A stretch of 64,000 bases of DNA. Origin: Corynebacterium diphtheriae (lineage in GTDB: Bacteria; Actinomycetota; Actinomycetes; Mycobacteriales; Mycobacteriaceae). The stretch covers positions 1 through 64,000 of the forward strand of contig NZ_LN831026.1 of assembly GCF_001457455.1 (NCBI RefSeq), written 5' to 3'. A program made the translations under genes and the position numbers. The notes below the pieces were generated by a model, which was not told where the DNA came from, ran no database searches, and saw only the letters and a list, made by a program, of their open reading frames with translations. Positions 52,993 to 61,324 of this stretch are shown piece by piece (positions within the stretch are counted from its first letter, which is position 1; each line of letters starts with the position of its first letter).

Positions 52993-53076
52993 GCCCAGGT
53001 GGCGGAATTGGCAGACGCGCTGGCTTCAGGTGCCAGTGTTCGCAAGGACGTGGGGGTTCAAGTCCCCCCCTGGGCA
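52993..53076 (+). tRNA. tRNA-Leu (CAG)
   Basis: An 84-base class-II tRNA with acceptor GCCCAGG/CCTGGGC, anticodon CAG in loop TTCAGGT, long variable arm and T-loop GTTCAAGTC. No encoded CCA. Confidence 0.94.
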
Positions 53077-53103
53077 CAAAGAGCAGTTCACGAACTGCAA
53101 TGG

Positions 53104-53150
53104 CCGGAGGTCACAAACTCGAAAGAGGGAGTGTCCTCCGGTTTCTTTTG
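53104..53150 (+). terminator. Terminator of tRNA-Leu
   Basis: CCGGAGG (53104-53110) pairs with CCTCCGG (53135-53141) and is followed by TTTCTTTT. Confidence 0.75.
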
Positions 53151-53281
53151 TGGGTTAAGGGCGGATTCTAGGCGTCGTTGCACCACTGGTTTTGGTTTCT
53201 AGGTAATGCTACCTGCTTGCCGAAGGGTTTCGGCCATGGCTTTGGCATCTCTAGAGAAGTCCATCTTCCGTGCAATGTGAA

Positions 53282-53581
53282 CTAGTTAGTGCGCATGAGC
53301 CAGGCTTTTAGTTCTTTTTCTGCGCGCTCACAACCACCTGGGTAGTTTTTGTTTAGCTCTTCAGCTACAGAATCGAAAACTTTTTTAGCGAGAGCTTCGG
53401 CGTGGTCAGGCTGAAGCTGCCCTTTTAACTCGTTTAAGGGGACGGAGAGGGAGGCATAAGGGCTAGGTCGAAAAGAATAAGACCGCATGTCATCAGCGTA
53501 TATTCGGATGGTTGTCCCCAAAATCTGAGATTCAAGAATAACGTTTCCGAATACTAAGGACGATAGTTTTTTCTCTTTCAT
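53282..53581 (-). CDS. Hypothetical protein, 99 residues
   Basis: A soluble product starting MKEKKLSSLVFGNVILESQ and ending in a Lys/Glu-rich helix (ERAEKELKAWLMRTN). No signal peptide, membrane segment or known motif. It lies between tRNA-Leu and small accessory genes. The proportion of charged residues and an ATG start support it as real, but no family is recognised. Confidence 0.55.
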   Translation of the reverse strand: MKEKKLSSLVFGNVILESQILGTTIRIYADDMRSYSFRPSPYASLSVPLNELKGQLQPDHAEALAKKVFDSVAEELNKNYPGGCERAEKELKAWLMRTN

Positions 53582-53630
53582 ATTGGGCAGTCTACGGAAA
53601 TAAAGCAGTACTAGCTGCTGGCCCTAGACG

Positions 53631-53843
53631 ATGGACTGGATAGATCGTTCTGTGGCGTTGAACAACGCAAATGCGAGTCATGTACCCGAAGTACGTACAT
53701 GCCCCGTAGGGTGTGTGGTGACATTAGCCGCGGTGGTGCCAGTGACTGTCTTTGTTCTTCGCTTTCTGATGAAAGCTATGAAAGCAATGGATATTATGAT
53801 CGAGAACAACAAGTGGGACGATGCATCGTCTGATGGAAAGTGA
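53631..53843 (+). CDS. Hypothetical small membrane protein, 70 residues
   Basis: Starts MDWIDRSVALNNANASHV, with one hydrophobic segment (about residues 28-47, CVVTLAAVVPVTVFVLRF) and a Lys/Asp-rich end. No clear ribosome site. An 88-bp palindromic repeat lies 33 bases downstream. Confidence 0.35.
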   Translation: MDWIDRSVALNNANASHVPEVRTCPVGCVVTLAAVVPVTVFVLRFLMKAMKAMDIMIENNKWDDASSDGK

Positions 53844-53876
53844 TGTGTTATTAAATCCGTGTTGACGCGTCACCGT

Positions 53877-53964
53877 GAGTAGTTCGTGCCAAATTAAACC
53901 ATTTCTTATGTCTCCGACCTGCGGAAATGCTGCGCGGCCCAAAAAGTTTTGGCACGAACTACTC
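53877..53964. repeat. 88-bp palindromic repeat, copy A
   Basis: Perfect 17-bp ends GAGTAGTTCGTGCCAAA (53877-53893) and the complement (53948-53964). The interior carries GACCTGCGGAAATG and CGGCCCAAAAAG. Copy B (55666-55753) is in the same orientation and shares upstream GACGCGTCACCGT. Copy C (59775-59862) has the interior inverted. All three are 88 bp. Confidence 0.9.
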
Positions 53965-53987
53965 GCTGAAACTACTTTCCGAGGTAT

Positions 53988-54503
53988 TTATTCTTCGGGA
54001 TTGCGGTTAAATGTTAGTGCATAGCCCACTGCTGGTAGGGATGACGCGAATATGTATGTGTAAATCATGTATAAACCAGCGAATATAGCGAGAAGGTTTG
54101 GGCTAAGAGGGGAATCGGTGGCTATAAAGCTAGCGCTGGCAATGATGGCCGCGAGACCTCCGATAAAAAGTAGGCTAAGTGCGGTGCTGAGGGAGCGCTG
54201 ACGCCATTGATTAATCACAGCTTTTTCGTAGTCGTCAAGGCGGTCTTCGGGTGCCATATCTTTGAGATCGATGGTCGATCGCAGGACCGTCCAGCATGTC
54301 ATTGCGATAAACATGCATGCGATAAAAATCCAGATGAAGTGAATCCATGCAAACATGAGGAGCTCAAAGATTAAGGCTAGGGTCAAGCTAGTGAAATACC
54401 CTGTGATTAAAAGGCGGGTAGATCGGGGGTTGCGCCATCGGGAGTGGGGATTGCCGTTGCTGATGGCGAAATCGTAGAAGCGTTCTTTGATTTGAGAAGT
54501 CAT
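53988..54503 (-). CDS. Hypothetical membrane protein paired with XRE regulator
   Basis: A 171-residue protein with four membrane helices in two pairs (about 30-70 and 110-160) around a charged cytoplasmic segment (MAPEDRLDDYEKAVINQWRQ). The ATG at 54503 follows AAGGAGC; the open frame extends a little further up. It lies 4 bases after the HTH gene in an order common for small XRE regulator/membrane-protein pairs. Confidence 0.7.
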   Translation of the reverse strand: MTSQIKERFYDFAISNGNPHSRWRNPRSTRLLITGYFTSLTLALIFELLMFAWIHFIWIFIACMFIAMTCWTVLRSTIDLKDMAPEDRLDDYEKAVINQWRQRSLSTALSLLFIGGLAAIIASASFIATDSPLSPNLLAIFAGLYMIYTYIFASSLPAVGYALTFNRNPEE

Positions 54504-54507
54504 CGGG

Positions 54508-54771
54508 TCATGCTCCTTGAGTGAGATTTGCAGCGGTGAGAGGGGCGAAAGGTGTGCGTGAGAATATCGCCTCAATAGGTAAGTTGAATATGTCGCAAAT
54601 GCGAAGGGAAAGATCGAGACTGGGGGAGTGATCTCCTCGTTCTAGTGCACCAATGGTTTGTGGGTTGACGTCTACAAGCTCCGCGAGTTGTGCGCGAGAC
54701 ATATCTCGTTCGGTGCGCAGTACGCGGATGCGGTTGTAGATAGTCCGTTCAAGCTTTTTCTTTGGGGACAT
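54508..54771 (-). CDS. XRE-family HTH regulator
   Basis: An 87-residue single-domain regulator starting MSPKKKLERTIYNRIRVLR, with the HTH pattern MSRAQLAELVDVNPQTIGAL and ERGDHSPSLDLSLRICDIF. This is the YgzD/Cro-like type often autoregulating a downstream membrane-protein gene, here at 53988-54503. TATATT 4 bases before the ATG may be a -10 box or part of an operator. Confidence 0.8.
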   Translation of the reverse strand: MSPKKKLERTIYNRIRVLRTERDMSRAQLAELVDVNPQTIGALERGDHSPSLDLSLRICDIFNLPIEAIFSRTPFAPLTAANLTQGA

Positions 54772-54820
54772 GCAATATAGTGTTGTATAAACATAATAAA
54801 TTGTCAACGGTTACAACGAT

Positions 54821-55641
54821 TTATATGTCTATGCTCCCGTTTATCTGGACCTGTGTTTCGCCACCTACCCAGATGCCTGAGGCATCATCAAGGATGGTGA
54901 TTTTTCCAGCTGCGCCCACAAACTTTCCTTGGGATGCTTCGTATTCGTTGTCCACCTTGTTTTGTTTGCGTAGCCATTGAGCGATGGCGGCATTCAATGA
55001 ACCTGTGACTGGATCCTCTCCAGTACCTACAAATGCGCGTACATGGACGTGAGTGCGGTCGGCTATCGCAATGACCCCAAGACGCTTTCCTATGGAAAGT
55101 GCCGTCGGGGTAAGGGTGGGAAGAAGGTCTATATCGGCTAGTTGAATAAGTTGCCAACGTGGACCGTTTACTCCCCAGACGGCAGTGGCGATGTTATGAA
55201 CAGAAATTCCTAGAGATTCGGCGACTTCTTGGATCTCGCTGGTAGTCAGAGGGGCGTTGAATGTGAGGGGTGGTGCTGAAAAAGAAAAGGTCGAGTTATC
55301 ATTTCGGATTGTTATGAGGCCAGCGGCGCATTCTTGTACGAGAACATCATGTCTTTGTGGTTTCCACCAAATTCAAGTCAAGCACGTGCAGAACCTAATG
55401 TTGGGTGGCCGGCGAGCGGCAGTTCTTCGGTACGAGTGAAGATACGTACACGGTAATCTGCATCGGTTGTTGTCGGAGCTGATAAGAAAGTAGTTTCGGA
55501 GAGATTTAGCCACCGTGCAATATTCTGCATCTGGGTAGTGGACAGATTATCTGCGTTACCGACGACGACAAGTGGATTACCTGTGAAAGAACCAGTGGAA
55601 AATACGTCTACTTGGATAAAAGGGAGTTTTATGTGTCCCAT
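54821..55641 (-). pseudogene. PhzF-family isomerase pseudogene
   Basis: The 5' half (start at 55641) reads MGHIKLPFIQVDVFSTGSF, FTGNPLVVVGNADNL and LPLAGHPTLGSARA. A TGA stands where Trp is expected, and after LEFGGNHKD one base is missing. The 3' half continues VLVQECAAGLITIRN, IADRTHVHVRAFVGTGEDPV and GSLNAAIAQWL, ending at 54821. Length and both conserved halves are otherwise intact, so inactivation is recent. Confidence 0.85.
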
Positions 55642-55665
55642 TTTGCCTAAATGACGCGTCACCGT

Positions 55666-55753
55666 GAGTAGTTCGTGCCAAATTAAACCATTTCTTATGT
55701 TTCCGACCTGCGGAAATGTAAAACGGCCCAAAAAGTTTTGGCACGAACTACTC
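55666..55753. repeat. 88-bp palindromic repeat, copy B
   Basis: Ends 55666-55682 and 55737-55753 are perfect 17-bp complements. The interior is nearly identical to copy A. It lies 24 bases upstream of the phzF pseudogene start and 39 bases downstream of the ABC permease stop, between tail and head of two minus-strand genes. Confidence 0.9.
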
Positions 55754-55792
55754 ATTTCGACGCTAAACACCCCTCACCACGGCACCCCAGCG

Positions 55793-57232
55793 CTACTCGC
55801 TGCGATGGGTGCGCAGCGTGCGGGCGCATAACGGATAAAGTGTCGTGCATGCTATTGCTGCGATGCTGAAGGCCACGAACCAGCGAGGGCCGTGTGCGAT
55901 TTCTGGCCAGGCTGCTGCCGCGAGTAGCCATAGTGGGGTGTCGGCAAGAACATCGCCGCCGAGTGTGGCGGAGATGATTGTCCAGATGACTGCCCAGATG
56001 ATGGTGGTTGCTGTGCCGAATCTGGTTACTATCAGCAGTGCGATCATGGTGAGCATGCTTCCTACTGGGATGGCTAGTGTGAGTCGTGTCAGTTCGGTGC
56101 TTAAGGGGCTGCCGGAGATGAGTCCTGCAAGTGCTGCGATGGCGCTCATGGCACTTACGCATAGTGCGTGGATGCTGAGGAGTGTTGGTGTGCAGTGTGG
56201 GTTTTCTATGCGCATGATGTTCCATGCGGGGGCGGTGGTGGACCAGATGAGTGCTGGTAGTATGCCGGCCCCGATGGGGAGTATAGCGAATGTGAATAGG
56301 CCGTGGACGTAGCTGGGTGGGTAGATCATGGCAACACACAGTATTAATATTGTGCACAATATGATGCAGCTGCGCACGGCGGGGGTGAGGGCTACGGGTA
56401 GGAGTGCGGGGAGTACGTTGCGTGGACGGTCAGCGGGCCTGCGTGTCGACGCCTCCCGCAGGACTGCAGTACTTACGTGTTGATGGGCGCGTCGAAAAGC
56501 GATGCAGTATCGAGGCGTGACCACCGCGATGATCGCTCCTGCAACAGCAAGAACTAAGCACAATAGCAGTGCTAGCCATGGTGACTCGTGGCGCAGGACA
56601 GCATCGGGTTCGAGGGGGACAGCGTTTTGGTGCACCTGCAACACCGGTAAAACGAGGCGCACCGGCCAGGCGAAGGGAAACGCCCACCACACAGGCCCTT
56701 CGACGATAGGGCGGGTAGTCCCAGCCAACTGCCAAACCAAGAACACCACCAGTGTTATCACGATGTTGGTGTTCCTTGCGCAGGCCATAGCAAGCCCGGC
56801 CACTCCTATGGCACCGACCCAGCTCAGCACCCCGAGGAGAAGGATCCGGTTGGCGCCCGTGCGGCCGTCGAGAACCGCAAGCAGCCAAGTGCCGCCAAAG
56901 TTGAGCACGTGGAACACCGCCACGCAGGCGATCACTGCAACAAAGCGTGCCAGCCGCAGGGACCGCATGCTCAGGCCGCGCCAATGCCGTCCACCCATGC
57001 GGGCATGGCGTTCGCGTAGCTCTGCGGATGCCGCAAACATTGCTGTCAGTGGTGCTGCAATACCTGTGGCGTACATGCTTTGCCACATCAGGATTCCGGT
57101 AGCGTCGGGATCTTCAGTGGCAACGCGGGCGAGTGTAAAGGTGAGGAAGAGTAAGGGGAGTGCAGTGAGGGTGAGCCAGGCTGTTGACGAGGATCGCGAG
57201 GCGATGAACTCGGAGGCGAAGTATCTATTCAT
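55793..57232 (-). CDS. ABC transporter permease, unknown substrate
   Basis: A 479-residue protein with about twelve membrane helices in two halves, starting MNRYFASEFIASRSSSTAW. It pairs with the ATPase immediately upstream (overlap). The two-component system before it suggests a signal-induced exporter, perhaps of the antibiotic or lantibiotic resistance class; the substrate is not readable. A GTG at 57241 is the alternative start. Confidence 0.8.
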   Translation of the reverse strand: MNRYFASEFIASRSSSTAWLTLTALPLLFLTFTLARVATEDPDATGILMWQSMYATGIAAPLTAMFAASAELRERHARMGGRHWRGLSMRSLRLARFVAVIACVAVFHVLNFGGTWLLAVLDGRTGANRILLLGVLSWVGAIGVAGLAMACARNTNIVITLVVFLVWQLAGTTRPIVEGPVWWAFPFAWPVRLVLPVLQVHQNAVPLEPDAVLRHESPWLALLLCLVLAVAGAIIAVVTPRYCIAFRRAHQHVSTAVLREASTRRPADRPRNVLPALLPVALTPAVRSCIILCTILILCVAMIYPPSYVHGLFTFAILPIGAGILPALIWSTTAPAWNIMRIENPHCTPTLLSIHALCVSAMSAIAALAGLISGSPLSTELTRLTLAIPVGSMLTMIALLIVTRFGTATTIIWAVIWTIISATLGGDVLADTPLWLLAAAAWPEIAHGPRWFVAFSIAAIACTTLYPLCARTLRTHRSE

Positions 57233-57926
57233 GGTGGTCACCAGTTTCTAGCACACCTGGTTGGGTGAGGCGGAAGAATTCCTGCTCGAGCTGGCCTTGG
57301 GGTGCGAGTTGATTGAGGGGGCCGCTGTAGCGGATTGTGCCTTCGGCGAGGATGGTGACGGTGTCGGCAAGCTGGGTGACTTCTCCTAGCTGGTGGGAGC
57401 TCACGAGCACAGTTTTGCCACTGGCTGCCCACGCCCGCAGTAGTGTGCGCAGGTCGCGGATACCTTGCGGGTCAAGACCATTTTGTGGCTCATCCAAGAT
57501 GAGGATGTCGGGGTCGCCAAGGATCGCCTGCGCTAGTGCTAATCGAGCCTTCATGCCGGTAGAAAAAGTCCGAGCCTTTTTCGACCCAACATCGGAAAGT
57601 CCCACCACGTCGAGCACACGATCAGCCTCGGAATCTGGCAGCCCCAACAACGTGCTGTGCACCCGCACATTGGAACGCGCTGACAAATGCCCATAGAAGG
57701 CTGGCCCATTAATAGAGGCACCTACTTGGGAAATGTCGATAGTCACCTCACCGGAATCGGCGGGGATCAAACCAAGCAAAATGGAAAACAACGTGGATTT
57801 TCCTGCACCGTTGCGCCCCAACAGGGCGTGGACTTCCCCAGGGCGAATATCGCAGGAAACATTGTTCAAAACATGCTGGCCGTGGAAGCTTTTAGAGACT
57901 TCATTGACTCGAATAGTTGTACTCAT
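57225..57926 (-). CDS. ABC transporter ATPase
   Basis: A 233-residue ATPase with Walker A GRNGAGKST, Walker B ILILDEPQNGLD and switch His in LVSSHQLGEV. The signature stretch is replaced by the ABC-2 subfamily form FSTGMKARLALAQAIL. It powers the permease encoded downstream. It lies 38 bases after the response regulator. Confidence 0.9.
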   Translation of the reverse strand: MSTTIRVNEVSKSFHGQHVLNNVSCDIRPGEVHALLGRNGAGKSTLFSILLGLIPADSGEVTIDISQVGASINGPAFYGHLSARSNVRVHSTLLGLPDSEADRVLDVVGLSDVGSKKARTFSTGMKARLALAQAILGDPDILILDEPQNGLDPQGIRDLRTLLRAWAASGKTVLVSSHQLGEVTQLADTVTILAEGTIRYSGPLNQLAPQGQLEQEFFRLTQPGVLETGDHHE

Positions 57927-57964
57927 GGTTGTTGATTGTTATCCAGCAACCACAAGCGCAGATC

Positions 57965-58624
57965 CTACCGTGGTAGGAGAAGCCCAGCTTTATGTACAAA
58001 CAACACCAAAGCGACGCGGTCACGGGCATGCACCTTTGCTAGTAGTGCGGTGATATGCGTTTTTACGGTCGTTTCTGCAATCCCAAGGTCAGCACTGATC
58101 TCCGCGTTGGTGAGCCCTTGTGCAACGCGCAGTAGTACATCCATTTCGCGCCGGGTGATCAGGCTGAGTCCTTGGCGCTGCTCAGGGCTGAGGTTGCTGC
58201 CATAGGCGTGGCGGAATGTGTCAATAACCTGCTTGGTTACTCCGCTGGCTAGAACGGATTCCCCTGAGTGGATCGCCTCGATTGCGGTGAGGAAGATTTC
58301 GGGGTCGGCGTCTTTAAGAAGAAATCCGTGCACTCCGGCGGTGAGCGCTTCGCGGACGAGCGTGGGGTCGTCGAAAGTGGTGAGCATGACGATGCGGATG
58401 CGAGGGTGCCGGGCGAGGATGGCGCGTGCTGCGGTGATGCCATCCATGACGGGCATGCGGATATCCATGACCACAACATCAACGTTGTGGCTCATGCACG
58501 CATTGATGGCTTCGGCGCCGTTGGCGGCTGTGGCCACTACGCGCATGGTGTCGCGGGAGTGGATGATTGTGGAGAACGCTTTGAGGATGGGCGGTTGGTC
58601 GTCGGCAAGCACAATGCGAATCAT
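57965..58624 (-). CDS. NarL/LuxR-type response regulator
   Basis: A 219-residue regulator. The receiver has acidic ADDQ, the phosphorylated Asp in VVVMDIRMP, Thr in MLTTFDD and Lys in LLKDADP. The C-terminal HTH is LTRREMDVLLRVAQGLTNAE-type (SLITRREMDVL, ADLGIAETTVKTHI). Its ATG (58624) overlaps the kinase stop. It probably activates the adjacent ABC genes. Confidence 0.92.
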   Translation of the reverse strand: MIRIVLADDQPPILKAFSTIIHSRDTMRVVATAANGAEAINACMSHNVDVVVMDIRMPVMDGITAARAILARHPRIRIVMLTTFDDPTLVREALTAGVHGFLLKDADPEIFLTAIEAIHSGESVLASGVTKQVIDTFRHAYGSNLSPEQRQGLSLITRREMDVLLRVAQGLTNAEISADLGIAETTVKTHITALLAKVHARDRVALVLFVHKAGLLLPR

Positions 58625-59751
58625 TAATGGTCCTCTTGGTGTATGGGAATGGTGGCACAAACATGAAAATCGGATGCGGTTCCTTGGGCGCTAAAACGAC
58701 CGCCGAGTGCGGTTGCGCGTTCGTTAAGCCCCAGCAGCCCTGAGCCGGGGCTTGTCGACGCCCCAGTCGGTGCCATTGTCTGGGAATCGACGGTGATCTG
58801 CAGCTGTTCGTCTACCTGCACACTGAGCTGCACAGTGCTACCAACACCTTGGTGTTTCACCACATTGGTAAGCGCCTCCGACACAATGCGGACACCAGCA
58901 AGCTGTACCAAGGTGGGCACTGGTGGACAATGCTGGGGAAGGCGAGCCGAGATATTCAACCCGGCACGTTCAAAGCTGGCAATGATCTCCGCTAGATCGG
59001 CGAGCTGACACAATGGCTGCATTGCACCTGATTGTGCGGGATCGCGAAGTGCCTGCACAATCCCGCGCACCTCTTCAAGGGAAGTGGCGGCTGCGTTACG
59101 GATCTCCTCTAGTGCTTCGCGTTGGTCGCCACCATATAGTCCCGCCTGCGCCTGCACCTTGATCAGGGTTAAGGAGTGCGCTAGAACATCATGAAGTTCC
59201 CGTGCGATCAGCAGTTTTTCTTCTTCGCGAGCGGTTTGGTATGCAGTCTCACGCGCTTGATCGGCGAGGAAATAGCGCGCACCAACAGCGTAAACGCACC
59301 CTAGCAATGCCCAGTGGAACCCGATGGCTAGCACTAACTCCATGCCTTCGCGGTAGTGGAGTAGAAGATGCGAGTCCAGTCGCCACATTGCTGGGGAGAC
59401 AAATGAACCTGCCAAGGTGAGCAACAGGATTATGCGACCCCAATTTCTCTGGGGAAGATAACGCGCGGGTGCATATACCGCCATGGGTGCTAAGACTGCC
59501 CACGGGGTGATTCCCATGTTTTCTGGTAGTGCATGGCACCAGACTGCTGCCCAGGCGCCGAGGAGCGTGACAAATCCGGCGGAGCTGAGTTTGGGGCGGG
59601 ATCGCCAGTGCCAGATAAAAGGCAGAAATAGGATGGAGATGGCTGCGTGTGCCGTGTTGTGGGCGGAGGGGGTCTGAGTAGCGAAAAATAGATAGCCTGC
59701 GGTGACGATAGTCGCGGTTGCTGTCAGGATCTTGTCGCCTAGGCGTGCCAT
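58624..59751 (-). CDS. HisKA_3-type sensor histidine kinase
   Basis: A 375-residue kinase with four to six N-terminal membrane helices and no large sensor domain. The phospho-His lies in LLIARELHDVLAHSL. The ATPase has the N box VRIVSEALTNVVKHQ and G box SGLLGLNERATALGG. The ATG at 59751 was chosen; the frame stays open upstream only because it runs through an 88-bp palindromic repeat. It is the partner of the downstream regulator. Confidence 0.9.
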   Translation of the reverse strand: MARLGDKILTATATIVTAGYLFFATQTPSAHNTAHAAISILFLPFIWHWRSRPKLSSAGFVTLLGAWAAVWCHALPENMGITPWAVLAPMAVYAPARYLPQRNWGRIILLLTLAGSFVSPAMWRLDSHLLLHYREGMELVLAIGFHWALLGCVYAVGARYFLADQARETAYQTAREEEKLLIARELHDVLAHSLTLIKVQAQAGLYGGDQREALEEIRNAAATSLEEVRGIVQALRDPAQSGAMQPLCQLADLAEIIASFERAGLNISARLPQHCPPVPTLVQLAGVRIVSEALTNVVKHQGVGSTVQLSVQVDEQLQITVDSQTMAPTGASTSPGSGLLGLNERATALGGRFSAQGTASDFHVCATIPIHQEDH

Positions 59752-59774
59752 GGTGGCAATGGTAGTGGTGTGGT

Positions 59775-59862
59775 GAGTAGTTCGTGCCAAATCTTTTTGG
59801 GGTGCGCGGCGTTTCCGCAGGTGGGATATATAAGAAAAAATTAAATTTGGCACGAACTACTC
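59775..59862. repeat. 88-bp palindromic repeat, copy C (interior inverted)
   Basis: Ends 59775-59791 and 59846-59862 are the same 17-bp pair as copies A and B. The interior (CTTTTTGGGGTGCGCGGC, TTTCCGCAGG) matches their reverse complement. It lies in the promoter region of the histidine kinase, 23 bases upstream of its start. Confidence 0.9.
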
Positions 59863-59959
59863 ACTTTCCGTGATTGCGCTGTTAAAGCACATAATTTCCA
59901 TTAATGAAAACGTATTGAAAATATTGGTGCAGCGGTGTATTTTCATTTTTAGAGCTTGT

Positions 59960-59976
59960 TGAAAAACAAATTTTCA
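59960..59976. promoter_or_regulatory. Inverted repeat upstream of the His-rich gene
   Basis: TGAAAA, ACAAA, TTTTCA, 27 bases before the start. It resembles the arms of mycobacterial Zur boxes (TGAAAATnATTTTCA), but the spacing is 5 rather than 3, so assignment is weak. Confidence 0.25.
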
Positions 59977-60002
59977 CATCTAGATAAGGGAGTCTCTACA
60001 TC

Positions 60003-60293
60003 ATGACCCACGTAGTTCACGAGAACCACACCCACCAGCACGGCCCGAACTGTGGCCATGTGGCAGTTCCTCACGACGACCACGTTGACTATGTTCACGA
60101 CGGCCACCTGCACCGCGAGCATGACGGCCACTGGGATGAGTGTGAAACCTCCGAGCATCACACCCACGCCGACCATGAGCATCAGCATGGCCCAGGTTGC
60201 GGTCACGTGGCAGTTCCTCACGACGACCACGTTGATTACATTCACGATGGCCACCGCCACGCACTGCATGACGGCCACTGGGATGATCACTAA
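60003..60293 (+). CDS. His-rich protein with two 49-residue repeats
   Basis: A 96-residue protein of which about a third is His, plus two Cys in HGPNCGHVAVPHDDHVDY and HGPGCGHVAVPHDDHVDY. The unit repeats after exactly 147 bases. Single-unit relatives of about 45-50 residues are common in actinobacteria, sometimes annotated near zinc transport; this one is a tandem duplication. No signal peptide. A cytoplasmic zinc, nickel or copper buffer is my inference. Confidence 0.85.
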   Translation: MTHVVHENHTHQHGPNCGHVAVPHDDHVDYVHDGHLHREHDGHWDECETSEHHTHADHEHQHGPGCGHVAVPHDDHVDYIHDGHRHALHDGHWDDH

Positions 60294-60518
60294 AAATAAT
60301 TAATTTTTCTACGGATTGCGCTTCCAACAATGGATGGCGTAATCCGTTTTTTATTGCGTCACTTAGACTCTAGAAACCTCAAAATTGGAAAATAACCACC
60401 CGGTTGAGGGGCCAGTGCTGGGTCGGCGATTGTTTGAGGTCTATGCACGCGCGGCAGGGCATAAATTGGGGAGGCGAATTAGGAAACGCCTTGTCGTCAT
60501 AATGAAATCAAAAGCCTG
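60294..60518. other. Gap with weak open frames
   Basis: One plus frame (about 60371-60515) reads VLGRRLFEVYARAAGHKLG and ends in RKRLVVIMKSKA, without a start codon. It may be the tail of a decayed gene. A hairpin (GGATTGCGC.../GCGTAATCC, 60312-60343, then TTTTTTA) is a likely terminator for the His-rich gene. Confidence 0.35.
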
Positions 60519-60647
60519 ATGGTGCAATTATTGGATGACGATTCTGACGTCACCCGTGGGGTTTTATACAAGCGCGTGCTGCGCTTTTATGATCGCGGTG
60601 GCAAGATTACCAACAAGGTAGACCCTCGTCTACGATTTGCTTCTTAA
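60519..60647 (+). CDS. Possible 42-residue ORF or gene tail
   Basis: Reads MVQLLDDDSDVTRGVLYKRV and ends RLRFAS at 60647, overlapping the end of the convergent permease gene by 4 bases. It is charged and protein-like but of unknown family and without a clear ribosome site. It may be the remnant of a longer gene. Confidence 0.25.
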   Translation: MVQLLDDDSDVTRGVLYKRVLRFYDRGGKITNKVDPRLRFAS

Positions 60648-61318
60648 GGAGCAGGCGTAGCGGTGCGGGTGCGTTGAGAGATCAGTTTTTGAGCGCCCCC
60701 GAGTAGGGCGTCGAAAAGCAACGCGAGTGCGATCACCAGCACGGAGGCCGCCAACATCTCGATGTAATCCCTCGTTTTGAGACCGTGGAAAATAAATCGG
60801 CCCAACCCCACATCTGCGGTATATGCAGCAAGTGTGGCCGTAGCGGTCACCTGCAACACTGCGGTGCGAATGCCACCCACCAGCACGGCTGCAGATAGTG
60901 GCAGCTCAATGGAACTGATTACTTGGCGGTGGGTAAAACCCATGGCGTAGGCGGCGTCGATGGTCGCGCGATCTACGGCGGCCACGCCGGAATAAGCACC
61001 AGCCAGCAGTGATGGGATCGCCAAAATAATCAGCGCCAGCATCGGTGCCGTAAGTCCAATGCCAAAAGCCAGCCCAAAGATCGTGAGCAAGCCCAAGGTT
61101 GGCAGCGCGCGGGCAGCACCGCTGACACCACCAACAAGGCCGGCGCCGCGGCCAGTATGGCCGATCAGAACACCGGCCGGAAGGGCGAGCAGTGCGGCAA
61201 TGGCGACCGCAGCTAGGCTGATTCCAACGTGTTCTAGAAGGCGGGCAAGAAAGCCTTGCGAGCCCCACCAGTGCGCGGCAGTGGTGAGATAGGAGAGGAG
61301 ATCACCAAACCAAGTCAT
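60644..61318 (-). CDS. Osmoprotectant-type ABC permease 2 (ProW/OpuCD-like)
   Basis: A 224-residue permease with five to six helices and the binding-protein-dependent EAA-type loop (IDAAYAMGFTHRQVISSIEL). ARALPTLGLLTIFGLAFGIG is typical of glycine betaine/choline importers. It lies 6 bases after permease 1. The usual fourth gene, a substrate-binding protein, is absent on both sides. Confidence 0.85.
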   Translation of the reverse strand: MTWFGDLLSYLTTAAHWWGSQGFLARLLEHVGISLAAVAIAALLALPAGVLIGHTGRGAGLVGGVSGAARALPTLGLLTIFGLAFGIGLTAPMLALIILAIPSLLAGAYSGVAAVDRATIDAAYAMGFTHRQVISSIELPLSAAVLVGGIRTAVLQVTATATLAAYTADVGLGRFIFHGLKTRDYIEMLAASVLVIALALLFDALLGGAQKLISQRTRTATPAP

Positions 61319-61324
61319 GTGGGG

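Noticed and set aside
53877..53964. Simple rho-independent terminator
   Set aside because: The same 88-bp unit recurs in three places and in both orientations, including in a promoter region, so it is a repeat family even if it can also stop transcription.
55642..55770. N-terminal extension of the phzF frame
   Set aside because: The extra residues are encoded by the 88-bp palindromic repeat; the family N-terminus begins at 55641.
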